From Atopsyche davidsoni (Eukaryota > Arthropoda > Insecta > Trichoptera > Hydrobiosidae): a DNA stretch of 64,000 nucleotides. The notes below the pieces were generated by a model, which saw only the letters and a program-made list of their open reading frames with translations, was not told the origin of the DNA and ran no database searches. The translations under genes and the position numbers were made by a program. The number at the start of each line of letters is the position of its first letter. Within the stretch, counting starts at the first letter, position 1. This document shows, piece after piece, positions 33,876-44,496 of the stretch. The DNA lies in contig JAILWY010000010.1 in the NCBI GenBank assembly GCA_022113835.1, forward strand, positions 15,383,501 to 15,447,500. The letters are read 5' to 3'.

Positions 33876-35136
33876 TTGCACTCTACTTTGTACACTACTG
33901 TTATGTATGCAGAGCATACATAACTTTATCTCTTGTATCAGCTCAGGCCATTGCTGGCCTCATTGCACTGGACCTGACGATACAAGAGAAGCAAGCAATA
34001 TACAATGTCAAGAAACGAGGCATCACAGATTTTTTTCCTAGTGACAGGAAATATCAAGGAGTAATTGACATCTTTTCATTGCCTCATCCGAGTCAGAGAC
34101 ATCAAAGTGACCCCCGATATTTTGACCAAGATATCCTTACGACAAAAGACAATGAACTCACAATATACACGAACGGTAAAGGGAAAGGTTGGAGCGGCTT
34201 TTGTTCCATACGAAAACGGCCAAGAACTTCCTGCTAGAACAATGAAACTTGCCGATTACTGCTACGTATTTCAGAGTGAGCTCGTTGCTATTAATGAGGC
34301 TCTTCGCTGGATATTACTAAAACCATCTGGCAGGTGGCAGTCAGTGAAAATACTCACTGATTGTCGCTCAAGGGTAGACAGTATATCCAAACAATCAACC
34401 AACCCTCTAATAGTTAACATCCAGAAAAAGCTAAAAGAAATACAAGCAAGTGACGTTAACATCGAGATAGGCTGGGTGAGAGCTCACGTTGGTCTTGTTG
34501 GCAACGAGAAAGCTGACGAAAAGGCTAAAGAAAAGAAAATGAATTATGTATTTTCCGACTTTCCTCTGAGTTTCGCAAAAAAATCTCCAGAAGAAAATTA
34601 CAATGGCCACATGGAACGAAAGGTACACAAGCTCTCCGCAAGGGAACGTGAACAAAGATGTTCTTTAATTCTGTTACGGACGCCGCTGTATACAGGAATA
34701 CCTGCGAACCCAGCTCCTAACGGGTCACGGAGTGATGAGAAGTTTTCTCCGCAGGTTCCACTTGACGAGCGACGACACATGCCCTTGTGCCATGTGTCCT
34801 TGTGCCATATTACTACACAAACAGTGATCCACCTTGTGGGTTCATGCCCCATCTTTGGCCTTCAGAGACACCAACTGGAGAGCTAATGCCGACAGGAGGG
34901 CCTGTGCCTGGATGACCTGAAGTCAGTGGCGAGATACCCACAGTTGATGAAGTCACTGGATGGCTTCTTGAAGCGTGTCATCGGAACCATAAATAGGATA
35001 AACCAGGGGGTGTAGCTTCAGTCACTCCCATATATAGCACAATTTCGATTGACTAGTTTGGAAAGTTTCCCCAAATTATGATGACAAACCTTGTACATAA
35101 CAAGTAAGGTACCAAACCTATTAAAAAAAAAAAAAA
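33876..35136 (+). mobile_element. 5'-truncated non-LTR retrotransposon with target-site duplication
   Basis: An insertion of about 1.26 kb ending in an A-run of about 18 bases, flanked by a direct duplication AAACACTACGTAAT (33862-33875 and about 35137-35150). The inserted part holds only the 3' end of the element: the end of the reverse transcriptase, an RNase H domain and a short 3' region. A perfect 11-bp hairpin (GTTATGTATGC and its complement) lies at 33900-33924 near the 5' junction. It splits the left arm of the inverted repeat 33260-35870 / 39690-40880. Confidence 0.9.
33941..34886 (+). pseudogene. Reverse transcriptase end and RNase H domain (I/R1-type), decayed
   Basis: The first frame (33941-34185) gives IQEKQAIYNVKKRGI and ends in ELTIYTNGK, where the RNase H signature 'YTDGS' has Asn in place of the first catalytic Asp. 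After a frameshift near 34170 the frame runs to 34886 with GAAFVPYENGQE, FQSELVAINEALRWIL (Glu present), VKILTDCRSRVDS (second Asp present), VNIEIGWVRAHVG and GNEKADEKAKE (last Asp present). A frameshift near 34680 scrambles the zinc-knuckle-like tail; another reading frame resumes coding-like sequence after 34886 (LKSVARYPQLMKSLDGFLKR). An RNase H after the polymerase is typical of I/R1/LOA-type elements. Confidence 0.88.
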
Positions 35137-35149
35137 AAACACTACGTAA

Positions 35150-35870
35150 TAAACCTGGCATTAACCGTACAAAATTTACTATTTAGGAAAATTCTTGTTT
35201 CTCAGATAAGAGACTTCATTAAGTTATTTTTAAAGTTCGATTAAATGTATGCAACCAGTTAATTCACTATTATTGATATTGATAATCAATACATGTGTTT
35301 CTTAAGGAAAAAAAGTTCTGATTTTAAAAAATAATTAAAGGGCTGTATAAAATAGAAGTATACATAACATTAATACAAGAAATGTTCAATACAAAACGAG
35401 GTTGATTTTATTAATCATGTTTAAACTCGTCATGCTGATACTGATATTTTGAATAAATGCGCCAAAAAACACCCCAACAGGTCACGAAATACAAGCCCAT
35501 ACAGCCAACGTCACACGGCACGAGAAAAAATTACTTATGAGATGAGGCTTGTCATAATTCAAACGATAAATAATATGCTCATTTTGTACTGGACGCTTCA
35601 AATAACATATCCTTAACGTTCTCAAAGCTTCCGGGTTTAATTTGATTACAAAACGATTGTAATCTACATGGGATTTTATTTCGTAGTAGAGGATCAAATA
35701 TGGAAAATGATGAAAACAGTGGCCATTCGACATGAGCTGTCATTTTTCAAAATATAATCTAGTTGAGAGTATTAGGAGAGCAGTATCCCGAGGAGACTAG
35801 GATCGGGTATTAAATGCTTCGCCTTCTCTGGTCATAGACTTGCGACATGATAAGAGCCCTCAAACAAACA
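35150..35870 (+). repeat. Left part of second inverted repeat (inner arm) with family B arm
   Basis: 35160-35370 is the complement of 40325-40460 (TTAATTCACTATTATTGATA against TATCAAAATCAATAATAGTG). 35395-35870 is a family B left arm that pairs with 39690-40150. The open frame on the minus strand at 35482-35733 is the outward B frame shifted and interrupted. Confidence 0.7.
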
Positions 35871-35969
35871 TTTGAAAAATTCGATAATATTATGTTTTCA
35901 TATATATGTTTATAGAAACGACTTCGCCGTTAATTATTATTTAATTTTTTATCCATATTAAAGATCAAC

Positions 35970-36560
35970 AAGTTTCTTAGTCGGGACAGGATATTTTTTT
36001 AAAAGTTCACTTATCTTCCGATTTACGTTAATTCCTAGGATGTTTTTTTTTTAAATAAAGAGCATTTTTAAAACAGCTTCAAATCTGCATTCGAATGAGG
36101 GTGACTGTTTCCGCTGGAATAAAAATAATATTAAAATCAAAATGCTTTCATTGACATTTATTTGTATGGAAGTGGTAATGAAAATTAACATTTCTTCTGA
36201 TTTATGGCGAGTCTTGTAACGTCGATTTTAGGCTTTAATTTAACATTTTATTTTATATTTCAACTGTAATCGAGCTTATCGATCTTGGTGAAAATCAAAA
36301 TTGTAGTTGTTATAACACGGCACAACACATTAAATCAACGGTTATTACCTCTCCTATACAAATGTGATGTAAACATTTCATTAATTTTCCCGTTCACATA
36401 TTTCTCGATTTACGTGGATTACTGAATTTTTATTTAGAAACAATTCAGCTTTAAATCTGTGCTCCATCTCCGGCGATTGTTCCTGTCGGAACATAAAGAA
36501 AAATAAAAATAATAAGTAAATTTAATTGGTTAACTTTAAACGTCACATCCACTGTACACA
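35970..36560 (+). repeat. Arm modules, diverged
   Basis: Starts AGTCGGGACAGGATATTTTT and contains ATTTACGTTAATTCCTAGGA, AAAACAGCTTCAAATCTGCA, ATTTATGGCGAGTCTTGTAA and GTTATAACACGGCACAACAC. The last motif recurs inverted at 38890-38930. Confidence 0.65.
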
Positions 36561-36689
36561 AAAACAAAAATGTATTTGTATGGTAGATAAATTATAATAG
36601 AGGATTCAACAATAAATATTTAACTTCTGTATTTTATAATATCATCTTCTACCTGAAAGTTCAATCATTTAGAAGAACAAAAGTTTTGT

Positions 36690-36930
36690 ATTTTTATGGT
36701 GATATTGTATTTATGGTGTGAGCAACACCATTCGACGTCATTCTTCGTCGTTTGTTATTGCTTCGAGACATCTGTTCGCCTGATAATTCAAAAACCTTTT
36801 GTATTGAGTCGACTGACGATACACGGACGTTGCCGAGTAAAGCGATGCGATATATATAGCGTTCTCTCTTTCACTGCACGTATTTCGCAGCGGCTGTAAA
36901 GCAAATTGCATATTTGTTACAACGTATGAG
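36690..36930 (+). repeat. TATA-bearing repeat, second copy
   Basis: Inverted partner of 29380-29640: CGGACGTTGCCGAGTAAAGC, TATATATAGCGTTCTCTCTT and CACTGCACGTATTTCGCAGC. TATA at about 36850-36858. The 67-codon frame across it is not conserved in the other copy. Confidence 0.5.
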
Positions 36931-38080
36931 TGATAAAATGTTAATTAATTAACAATCCCTAAATTAATAATACTGATTAAAATTATTTGTAAAATTTACA
37001 GGACAGTTTCTTGCATAAGAAAAAACACAAATACCCAATGTATGCAATAAGTTTTCCTTTGAAACTAGACGTTGGGCTTGTATGCATGTTTACAATAAAT
37101 AGTTCTCGACCTGGCTTAATTTTTGCTATGTAAAAATGTTCCCCATGGTTTATCAAACATACATCAGTATAATAAATCAATAATCTCCCATCTCAATTAC
37201 CTGGGAAACGAAAATAAAAATGATGTGTGATGCTTTCTCTTTCACATCTTAGAACTGCCTTACCTAGTACGTATGTCTTGATTTCTAGAATCTTAAAATA
37301 TACCTCCTCGGCCGATCTGCGCTCCTGGTAATCGTTTTATGCTTAACGCCCCCGTTGCCATTTTGTACAAACCCATGTTTTAAATTTTTATTGCTAAAAT
37401 TAATAATGAAAGTAAAATAAGTAACATAACAATAACATTAAAAACAATAATAAACATAATAATAACATTTTAAATAATGTATTGATGATTGTAATAAAAT
37501 TATTAAAATAATAATAAAAATTAATGGGACATTATTGACATTTGATGGGACATTTATTGTGTGTTATTTTTGTGAGTGCATGCGCGAAATGTGTGCGTTA
37601 GGCACAAAACGATACCAGGAGCACAGAATGTCCGAGGTGGTGCGTATTGAAATCCTTCTCGAATCCGCCGGTCTTCCCGCTAGGCAGGGCAGTTTTCAGA
37701 CTAAAAGCGATTGCAACAGTGATGTTTGATTCCCATTTTTAAGAATAGCAGAAGAAACAACTGATATAAGAAATACTGAAGACACTGTTTTTGACAGATC
37801 TGTGTCAAATGGCGACTGTTTTGATAGTATTCAATATCTAAAAATAAATTCACATTGTATCGACCTCACCGTATAGAATTTTATGTATATGGATATAATC
37901 TGCATAAAGTATTTTTTTTTATATTACGACGTAGAGATAGTTAACCTACAATTTTTTTATGAAGCTTTGATATCAACGTCAAACTTTATGGTCAATATTT
38001 TAATTTATTTCCACGATTAACGACTGCAAAAGAATTAAGATCGAAAATAATTTCTTCTATTATAATAACCAAACTTCATA
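36931..38080. other. Unassigned AT-rich stretch with small GC-richer patches
   Basis: No recognisable coding region. A 64-codon plus-strand frame at 37535-37729 has no family I can name and no supporting neighbours. The patch near 37295-37345 (CCTCCTCGGCCGATCTGCGC) resembles the variant B linker near 39740. Confidence 0.45.
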
Positions 38081-38084
38081 GCAA

Positions 38085-38300
38085 TTAGAGGATTACGGCT
38101 TTTAGCGATAATTCTGGATTTTTTAAATCAAAATCACTCGAAGTAACAAAACGGATGGATCCGAATTCCCGACGCGATTCCTCGGTAGAATAAAGAAGAC
38201 GGCGAGCGACCAGGGCAGTACGTTGCCTGAAGGGTGTCAGGACACGCTGCTTGCTTGCGTGGAGGTGCACTGCGCACATGCCCGCGCCCCGCTCACTTTA
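38085..38300 (-). repeat. GC-rich module, truncated copy
   Basis: Shares AACAAAACGGATGGATCCGA, GACGGCGAGCGACCAGGGCA and GTGGAGGTGCACTGCGCACA with 43180-43330, but the distal part is lost. Confidence 0.7.
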
Positions 38301-38309
38301 ATTATATTT

Positions 38310-38580
38310 TTTTTCAGGAAAAAAGTTACATTTGACATTTAGATTTTGTATTTATAGTTTAAATAACCGACCATAGAGAGCAAAAACAGTTTTATACGTA
38401 AACTGATGAAATGAAATGAAATCAATTGTATTTTACTCAGTACGCTCTTAAAAATGTTTTCTTCTTCACATGTATTTGCTAAGGTCTAGTAATAACAATA
38501 TTTAGTTTATAATAAAACTATTCTAGAATCGATTATATTACTTTAAACTCAATAAAAGATACTTTGTTGGTTTTTAAAGA
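38310..38580 (+). repeat. Spacer module and AT-rich flank
   Basis: A spacer copy with AAATAACCGACCATAGAGAG and AAACTGATGAAATGAAATGA, then unassigned AT-rich sequence. Confidence 0.5.
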
Positions 38581-38589
38581 GTAAATAAC

Positions 38590-38840
38590 ACCTAAAAAGC
38601 CCACATGGCCAAAAATACAGGTTGTAAACTTATTTTAAATTTAAATTCTCAAAACATTTCACTTTAATATTGAACAATATGTCCAAGCAACTTTATTTTC
38701 AAAATTAAGGTTTGAAATCTAAATACCACTGTGTTTATATAAAATAATTAATTGTCTGCTGGGTGAGAGTTTAATACACAATATAAAAATTTGATTATTT
38801 AAGTGCTAGTTTCATATTTAACTCATAAAGGTTATTCCTT
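38590..38840 (+). repeat. AT-rich repeat D, second copy
   Basis: AAGCCCACATGGCCAAAAAT followed by ACAGGTTGTAAACTTATTTT; direct copy of 30590-30860. Confidence 0.65.
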
Positions 38841-38859
38841 CAATTCAATTTTTTTTAAA

Positions 38860-39520
38860 TTTCAGTTGTGATCGGGATTACCAATCATGTTGAAAAAAAG
38901 AGCTGCAGTTGTCATAACACGGCACAACACCTGGAAATGTTATTTTCCACTCCCGTACTAATGTCGATGTAAACATACGTTTTGTATATGTCATTATATT
39001 CGACGGGAACAATCGCCCTTAATTGAATACAGCTGTCATAAAAATGCACTGTAATTACAAAGAACATCTCAGGAATCGACGCCAATCGAGATATATGTTA
39101 ACTAGAAAAATATATAAAATGTTTACGTCACATTTGTATAGAAGAGGTAATGAAAATTAACATTTCTTTTGATTTATGGCGAATCTTGTAATGTCGATTT
39201 GAGGTGTTGCCGTATTATGGCAACTACAGTTCTTCGTCTCAAAAAAAGAGTGATACGCCAGATTACAGTAGAAATATAAAATAAAATGTTTAAATAATAA
39301 AGTCTTAGTCGGGGCGGTAGAAAAATATATAAGTTCAAATATTTTCTGATTTACGTTTATTACTGAGATGGCCTTTAGAAAGAAAGTGCTTTTTTATAAC
39401 AGCTTCAAATCTGAATTCAACCGACGGCGATTGTTTCCGTCGAAATAGAGAGAAAAATAATAACGATACGTTTACATCACATTTGTGTAGGAGAGGTAAT
39501 AAAAAGAAGTAAACTTGTGG
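38860..39520. repeat. Inverted and direct arm modules
   Basis: 38865-39110 is an inverted arm (GTCATAACACGGCACAACAC, CGACGGGAACAATCGCCCTT, CATCTCAGGAATCGACGCCA). 39120-39320 and 39320-39520 are direct arms (TTTATGGCGAATCTTGTAAT; AGTCGGGGCGGTAGAAAAAT). Together they make a local head-to-head arrangement. Confidence 0.65.
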
Positions 39521-39529
39521 AAAAATCAC

Positions 39530-40160
39530 TAAAGATTTTCATTTAAAACATTAAAATGGAATTCCACCGAGTACTCTCTGCCGAAAATATTGATTATATC
39601 AATTAAGATAGGAATGATTTAATTTTTTATTGTTTTTACTTATGGCATTTTTTAAAAATTTATAGGAAAGCTGCATCCCGTTGCAAGTCTATGACCAGAG
39701 ATGGCGAATCATTAAATGCCCGATTTCTAGCCTCCTCGGGAAACTGCGCTCCTGGTACTCTCAGCAAGATTATATTTTGAAAACTGACAGCTCATGTCAA
39801 ATGGCCACTGTTTTCATCATTTTCCATATTTGATCCTCTACTACGAAATAAATTCCCGTGGAGAGTACAATTGTTTTGTGATCAAATTTAACCTGGATCT
39901 TTGGAGAACGTTTAGATTATCTTTTTCGTGACGTAGAGTATTAAATTAGTAGATAATTTAACGTTTGAATTATGACCTGCCTCATCACACGAGTAGATTA
40001 TTCTTGTGTCGTGTGACGTTGACCGAGTGCACCTGCATTCGTCTCCTTTAGGGGTGTTAGGTGTGCGCATTTATTCAAATTTTCAGTATCAGGATGACGA
40101 GTTTAAACATAACTAATAAAATCATCCTAGTTTTGTATTAAACATTTCTTTTCAGGTTTT
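39530..40160. repeat. H module and family B right arm
   Basis: Partial H module (AATGGAATTCCACCGAGTAC), then a linker variant with CTCCTCGGGAAACTGCGCTC and a right arm ending near TAGTTTTGTATTAAACATTT. The outward frame has three stops here. Pairs with 35395-35870. Confidence 0.7.
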
Positions 40161-40263
40161 AAACGTTGAAAATATAAACTCTTAAATGATCTTTAACTGC
40201 AATATATTTGTTGTTGTTACAACAACCTTAAACCCAGTATTATTCTTTTTATTACGGATTTAA

Positions 40264-40265
<2 letters not shown>

Positions 40266-40324
<59 letters not shown>
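40266..40324. repeat. (TA)n microsatellite, 59 bp
   Basis: Uninterrupted TA dinucleotide at the junction between the B right arm and the outer arm of the second inverted repeat. Confidence 0.97.
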
Positions 40325-40325
<1 letters not shown>

Positions 40326-40920
40326 TTCTAATTTATAAAGCCATTTAATTGTTTTTTAAAATCAAACATTCTTTTCATTAAGAAACTCACATGTATTGAC
40401 TATCAAAATCAATAATAGTGGATTAACTACTTGCATACATTTAATCGAACCATAAAATTTTTTAAAAATTCAATTATATATTCAAATTTCATTCATCAGT
40501 TAAAGCTACAATGCAATGGATATTTTCAATTTGGGTTAATCCTGTTTCGTTAACATAAATATTTAAATTCATCGTTTTTAAATTTGTAGTGTGACTTGTC
40601 AGACATGATATAAGTTTATATGAATAAAAGGTGTCTTGTAATATGTCACTATTCATTAAAAAGGATATTTTTATAAATCAAATGTAACTAATTCACCCAC
40701 AACACAACATAAACATAATTCAATCAACTGTGAATGTTAAAATTCAATAGAAGAATTCATTTTTATGATGTTAAACCATCAACAAATTGATTGAGTTAAC
40801 ACATTTTGATAAATAATTAAACAGCTAACACTGTTTTTGATTATATTTTATACATTAAAGCCCATTAATGTGTAAATATTATGTTTGATTAGCATTTTCC
40901 TATTAAATAATTTTGTTTTA
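40325..40920 (-). repeat. Right arm of second inverted repeat
   Basis: Complement of 33260-33720 and 35160-35370. It lacks the non-LTR insertion and also about 200 bp around the corresponding insertion point. Confidence 0.75.
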
Positions 40921-41515
40921 CTATAAAATATTGCAATATCTAAATTTATTGCATTTTTCTTACAGAATACGGTAACAATTAAATAATCATTTCTCATCCA
41001 ATTTCCAAGTTTATATTTAATAGATGTTTTTTTTTCTACATGTTATCATAAATGAGATACATACTGAGGACTATAAGAATGAATCAATCAGTACATTACA
41101 TTTAATATTTCATAATGAATTATCTGATCAAAAATGTTGATTATTTATTCTGTGTGTTTGACATTTAAAATATTTTCCATTGTAATGCGTGTACTGTTGT
41201 TTTTAACATTATAAAAAAAAGAATAAACAGTTCTATAATGTTCATTAATGATTGGCAGTTCACATTTAAAGTTGTATACATTTAGTCCCCAATTTTATAT
41301 AGATTTTTCTTAAATGTAGCAATATCAAGGACATAAAAATACATGTTGATTGTGCTTTGTACCACAGTTATGAATTGTGTACACCAAAAAAAAACTCTAA
41401 ATATAAAGTGAGTTGTCAGTATTTAAATAAAACGAAAGATGAAGGATTATGGATGATGGATTATAGTTGACTTTGAAGTGTGACTGTAATATATTTCTTA
41501 AACTAAAAATTAATG
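40921..41515. other. AT-rich stretch, no feature recognised
   Basis: No coding signal and no match to the repeat families that I could find. Confidence 0.55.
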
Positions 41516-41519
41516 TAAG

Positions 41520-41975
41520 GGTGATGAGTATTGAAAAAACTATAAATTATACTTATCTATTTTTAATTATTTAATTAACGTCCATTTTCAGGGTAAAATA
41601 AAATCTTGAAGATGTTGAAAAATTGGATAAAATGACGACTTTCAAAACCTAATATTGTTAAAGATTTTTAATTTTTTAATTTTCAAACTAATCCTAACAA
41701 GAGGGTTTATAATTAATGTTTCAATTCCAATTGAAAAAAAGAGTCATAAATGTTTGGGATTCTTGGAACAGGAACATCGCGAAACTCCAATCCCGAAACT
41801 TCAATTGGAAAAACACATATTTATCATATTAAAAGTAAATTATAAGATATAAAAAAAAATAGTAGTTGAAGAAAGAATGTGTCTAACTTTCTGCATTTAA
41901 ATTTTTTTGATTGGTGCAGTCGATTTTTCGCAAAAGGTACATGCAAATGGTCAAAAAACTCGAATATGCGACTTT
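41520..41975. repeat. Family F AT-rich element
   Basis: Shares ACGTCCATTTTCAGGGTAAA with 18960 and the complement of 49090-49120, and TTTTTTTGATTGGTGCAGTC with 49356. Its right end abuts sequence leading into a hAT fragment. Confidence 0.7.
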
Positions 41976-42086
41976 TCCCCTAAAAAGTTTTTGTATGCTT
42001 GGTAATACTCGTGCGTGGTAAAATAAAGTTGTCATTAAAAAGTTAATGTGTTTGTTAGCGACCAGATCAGAAGTTAAACTCTATTA

Positions 42087-42322
42087 GAAATAGATATAAT
42101 TTAACACATTGTATGCGGGCGCGGAATTGTGCGTGGAGCGGGCGTTTTTCGCGACATTTCGCGCGAACATATTTATATGCGACCCGCGCTCTAGTACTAG
42201 TTGACCAAAGACAACTTAACATGCGACCCGCAAACAATGTGTTAATAAATAATATACAGAAATAAAATTGGTATAATTATTACTATTATGTCAAAGGGGG
42301 CGTTTTGAATTTTTTCATATAG
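42087..42322 (+). mobile_element. Truncated hAT 3' end fragment
   Basis: Matches 49498-49720, the right part of the hAT element at 45952-49771, including the nested TTAA MITE and the subterminal motif AAAGGGGGCGTTTTGAATTT. It breaks off about 50 bp before the terminal inverted repeat, exactly where repeat block IV begins. Confidence 0.8.
42105..42241. mobile_element. TTAA-flanked 137-bp MITE (piggyBac-like)
   Basis: Bounded on both sides by TTAA (42101-42104 and 42242-42245). The ends are inverted repeats: CACATTGTATGCGGGC at the left and the complement of CACATTGTTTGCGGGTC at the right. The interior is CpG-rich (GACATTTCGCGCGAAC). TTAA target duplication points to the piggyBac superfamily. 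It is too short to code. Confidence 0.75.
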
Positions 42323-43450
42323 ATTTAGTATTTAATGTTTAAGTTAAAGTTTCACTTACCGACGCTAGGGAACAAAAAAAGTAAACTAATGAAATGAAAT
42401 CAGATCTTATGTCAAATTAACACATTTTCAAAAAATACACATCACTTTTAATAATTTCACATAATTTCTTATTAAAATACTAAATCTCAATGTCTAAAGT
42501 CGCTCAAACTTCATCGTGAATAAATATATGGATCTTCACAACAGACATTGAGGATTTGCAGTCGCAGAGTCGCACGTTGGAATCAGGATGGGAAAAAATA
42601 AAATGTATAAAAAATATATTTTTTTAAGTTAACATATCTTCCGATTGGCGTGGTTTCTTGAGATGATATTTAGAAAGAAAGTGCATTTTTATTACAGCTT
42701 CAATTCTGAATTCAAGGAATTTACATATACATGCTAATTTTATTGGTGACCGGTTTCACCAACTTTTCATGTTATAAGAGTTATATTATTTATACATTTT
42801 ATTTTACACATCTCGTTTCCATAAAAGTAAAACAGCTTCAAATCTGTATTCAATTAAAGGCGATTATTCCCGTCGGAATATAAAGGATAATGAAATTAAA
42901 ATGTTACATTGATATTTGATGCCAAGAGCTTGCAGAGTGTATCGATTGAGATTCTGATAGCCAACAATATGAGTTGATTAGATATTTTCTCGTTTTAACA
43001 CGATTGGCGCCGGAAATTCAGTAGAATATCAGTATATAGTGTGAAGTCTCTCAATGCCCCAAAAATCAAAACCAAAAAAAAAATCATGATCGAAAATAAA
43101 TAATTTTATATATATAACCAAACTGCATAGTTATATAAGGATTATGGATTTAAGCGATAATTCTGGGTTTTTTTCATTAATAACACTCGAAGTAACAAAA
43201 CGGATGGATTCGAATTCTCGACGCGATTCCTCGACTGAATAAAGACGGCGAGCGACCAGGGCAGTACGTTGCCTGAAGGGTGTCAGGACACGCTGCTTGG
43301 TTGCGTGGAGGTGCACTGCGCACATGCAAGCCTCCCGCCGCAGCTGGAAATGCAGGCGCCGCTTACTGTGAAGCCTTCACCGACCCTGATCCGTCTCTTA
43401 TCAATATCCTGATGCTTCCGGCGAACACACGCCCCCCATATCACCGATCA
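42323..43450 (+). repeat. Composite repeat block, diverged partial copy IV
   Basis: Parallels 22570-23710: ATATAGATTTAGTATTTAAT, spacer, family A arm, linker GGTGACCGGTTTCACCAACT, ATGCCCC module and a GC-rich module of a different subtype (GGACACGCTGCTTGGTTGCG). More diverged than copies I-III. Confidence 0.75.
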
Positions 43451-43544
43451 AAATAAACATCTGGAATAATCACAAAACTATATTACCTAAAGTATTATCT
43501 TATTTTGGTCAAATTTGTTTTAATATAGTGAGTATAGCCTTCTG

Positions 43545-43715
43545 CACCTGATTGTTCAGGGGAAAATACAAGTAAAAGACACATTGATTGGTAAGAGAAA
43601 ACCAACGTGGATGCAGAATTTCTGCAACTGCCAGGATGTCGGTCGCTCAGCCGAATAAGTAAGACTGGCTCGTGATAAACATATGATCAGAGAAATGGTT
43701 ACCAACCTCCTCTGA
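43545..43715 (+). pseudogene. RTE-like extreme C-terminus relic
   Basis: Plus-strand frame with HLIVQGKIQVKDTLIGKR, KPTWMQNFCNCQDVGRSAE, one stop, then LARDKHMIREMVTNLL and TGA. Exactly as long as the copy at 21902-22072 (171 nt). Flanked by GC-rich modules on both sides. Confidence 0.75.
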
Positions 43716-43974
43716 AGAGAGGTGCTAAAAGAAGATACGAAAAAATTAGAGGATGTTATAATAAGATTATTTTGCTGAATAAAAAAGGGTACCATGCGTC
43801 CAATTAAGCTTAACACCAAAAGAATTGAGATCATAAATAATTAATTTTATTTTAATAATCAAATTTCATATCCATATGGGATCATGGCTCTTAGCAATAA
43901 TTCTGGTAATTTTTCAAAATGAAAAACACTCAAAGTAATAAAAAGAAAATGAGTTTTTTAAATTATGACCGATC

Positions 43975-44235
43975 ACCGATCTGTATACTCGAAGCGGTTC
44001 ATTGATAGAATGTGGCAAATAGCGAGCGGCCAGGGCAGCATGAAGCCTGAAGGGTGTCATGAGACGAGAGATTCAGCTCCGCAACCTGGCCGGTGACGTC
44101 AGGGGGTGTGGAGGTGCACTGCACTAATACGCGTATCCTGCCGCAGTTTGAATTGGATGCGCCGTTTACCAGGACGCATTCTCCTACCCTGATCCGTCTT
44201 GATACTTCCAGCGGACGCACGCCCCGGAACGTGAA
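43975..44235 (-). repeat. GC-rich module
   Basis: Plus-strand CCAGGGCAGCATGAAGCCTG to CGCACGCCCCGGAACGTG. Its left half matches the 22155-22400 subtype and its right half the 690-980 subtype, so it looks like a recombinant of the two. Confidence 0.75.
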
Positions 44236-44496
44236 ATATATGATATAATTATTTTAACAGCCATTTGCATTTACTTTTGATATCCTCGGCTTTCTTCTGC
44301 ACTTATCTGCTATACCTGAATTTCTGTGGTTTGGTATTATCAATATTAAGTGTTACAATTAACTCAATATATAGTTTTTTAAGAGTAATTACAACCTATG
44401 AAGTCCAAATGACCAAAATACAATATATAAACTTATTTTCTATTTAAATTTAACGAAGCCTTAAGTCATTTCCCTACAATAATAAAATAACCAAAA

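Noticed and set aside
36696..36899. 67-residue open frame as a host gene exon
   Set aside because: The inverted partner at 29380-29640 does not keep the frame, and no splice-linked neighbours are visible.
37535..37729. 64-residue frame with several Cys (starts MTFDGTFIVCYFCECM) as a peptide gene
   Set aside because: No signal peptide or conserved cysteine pattern that I recognise, and only weak evidence beyond being open.
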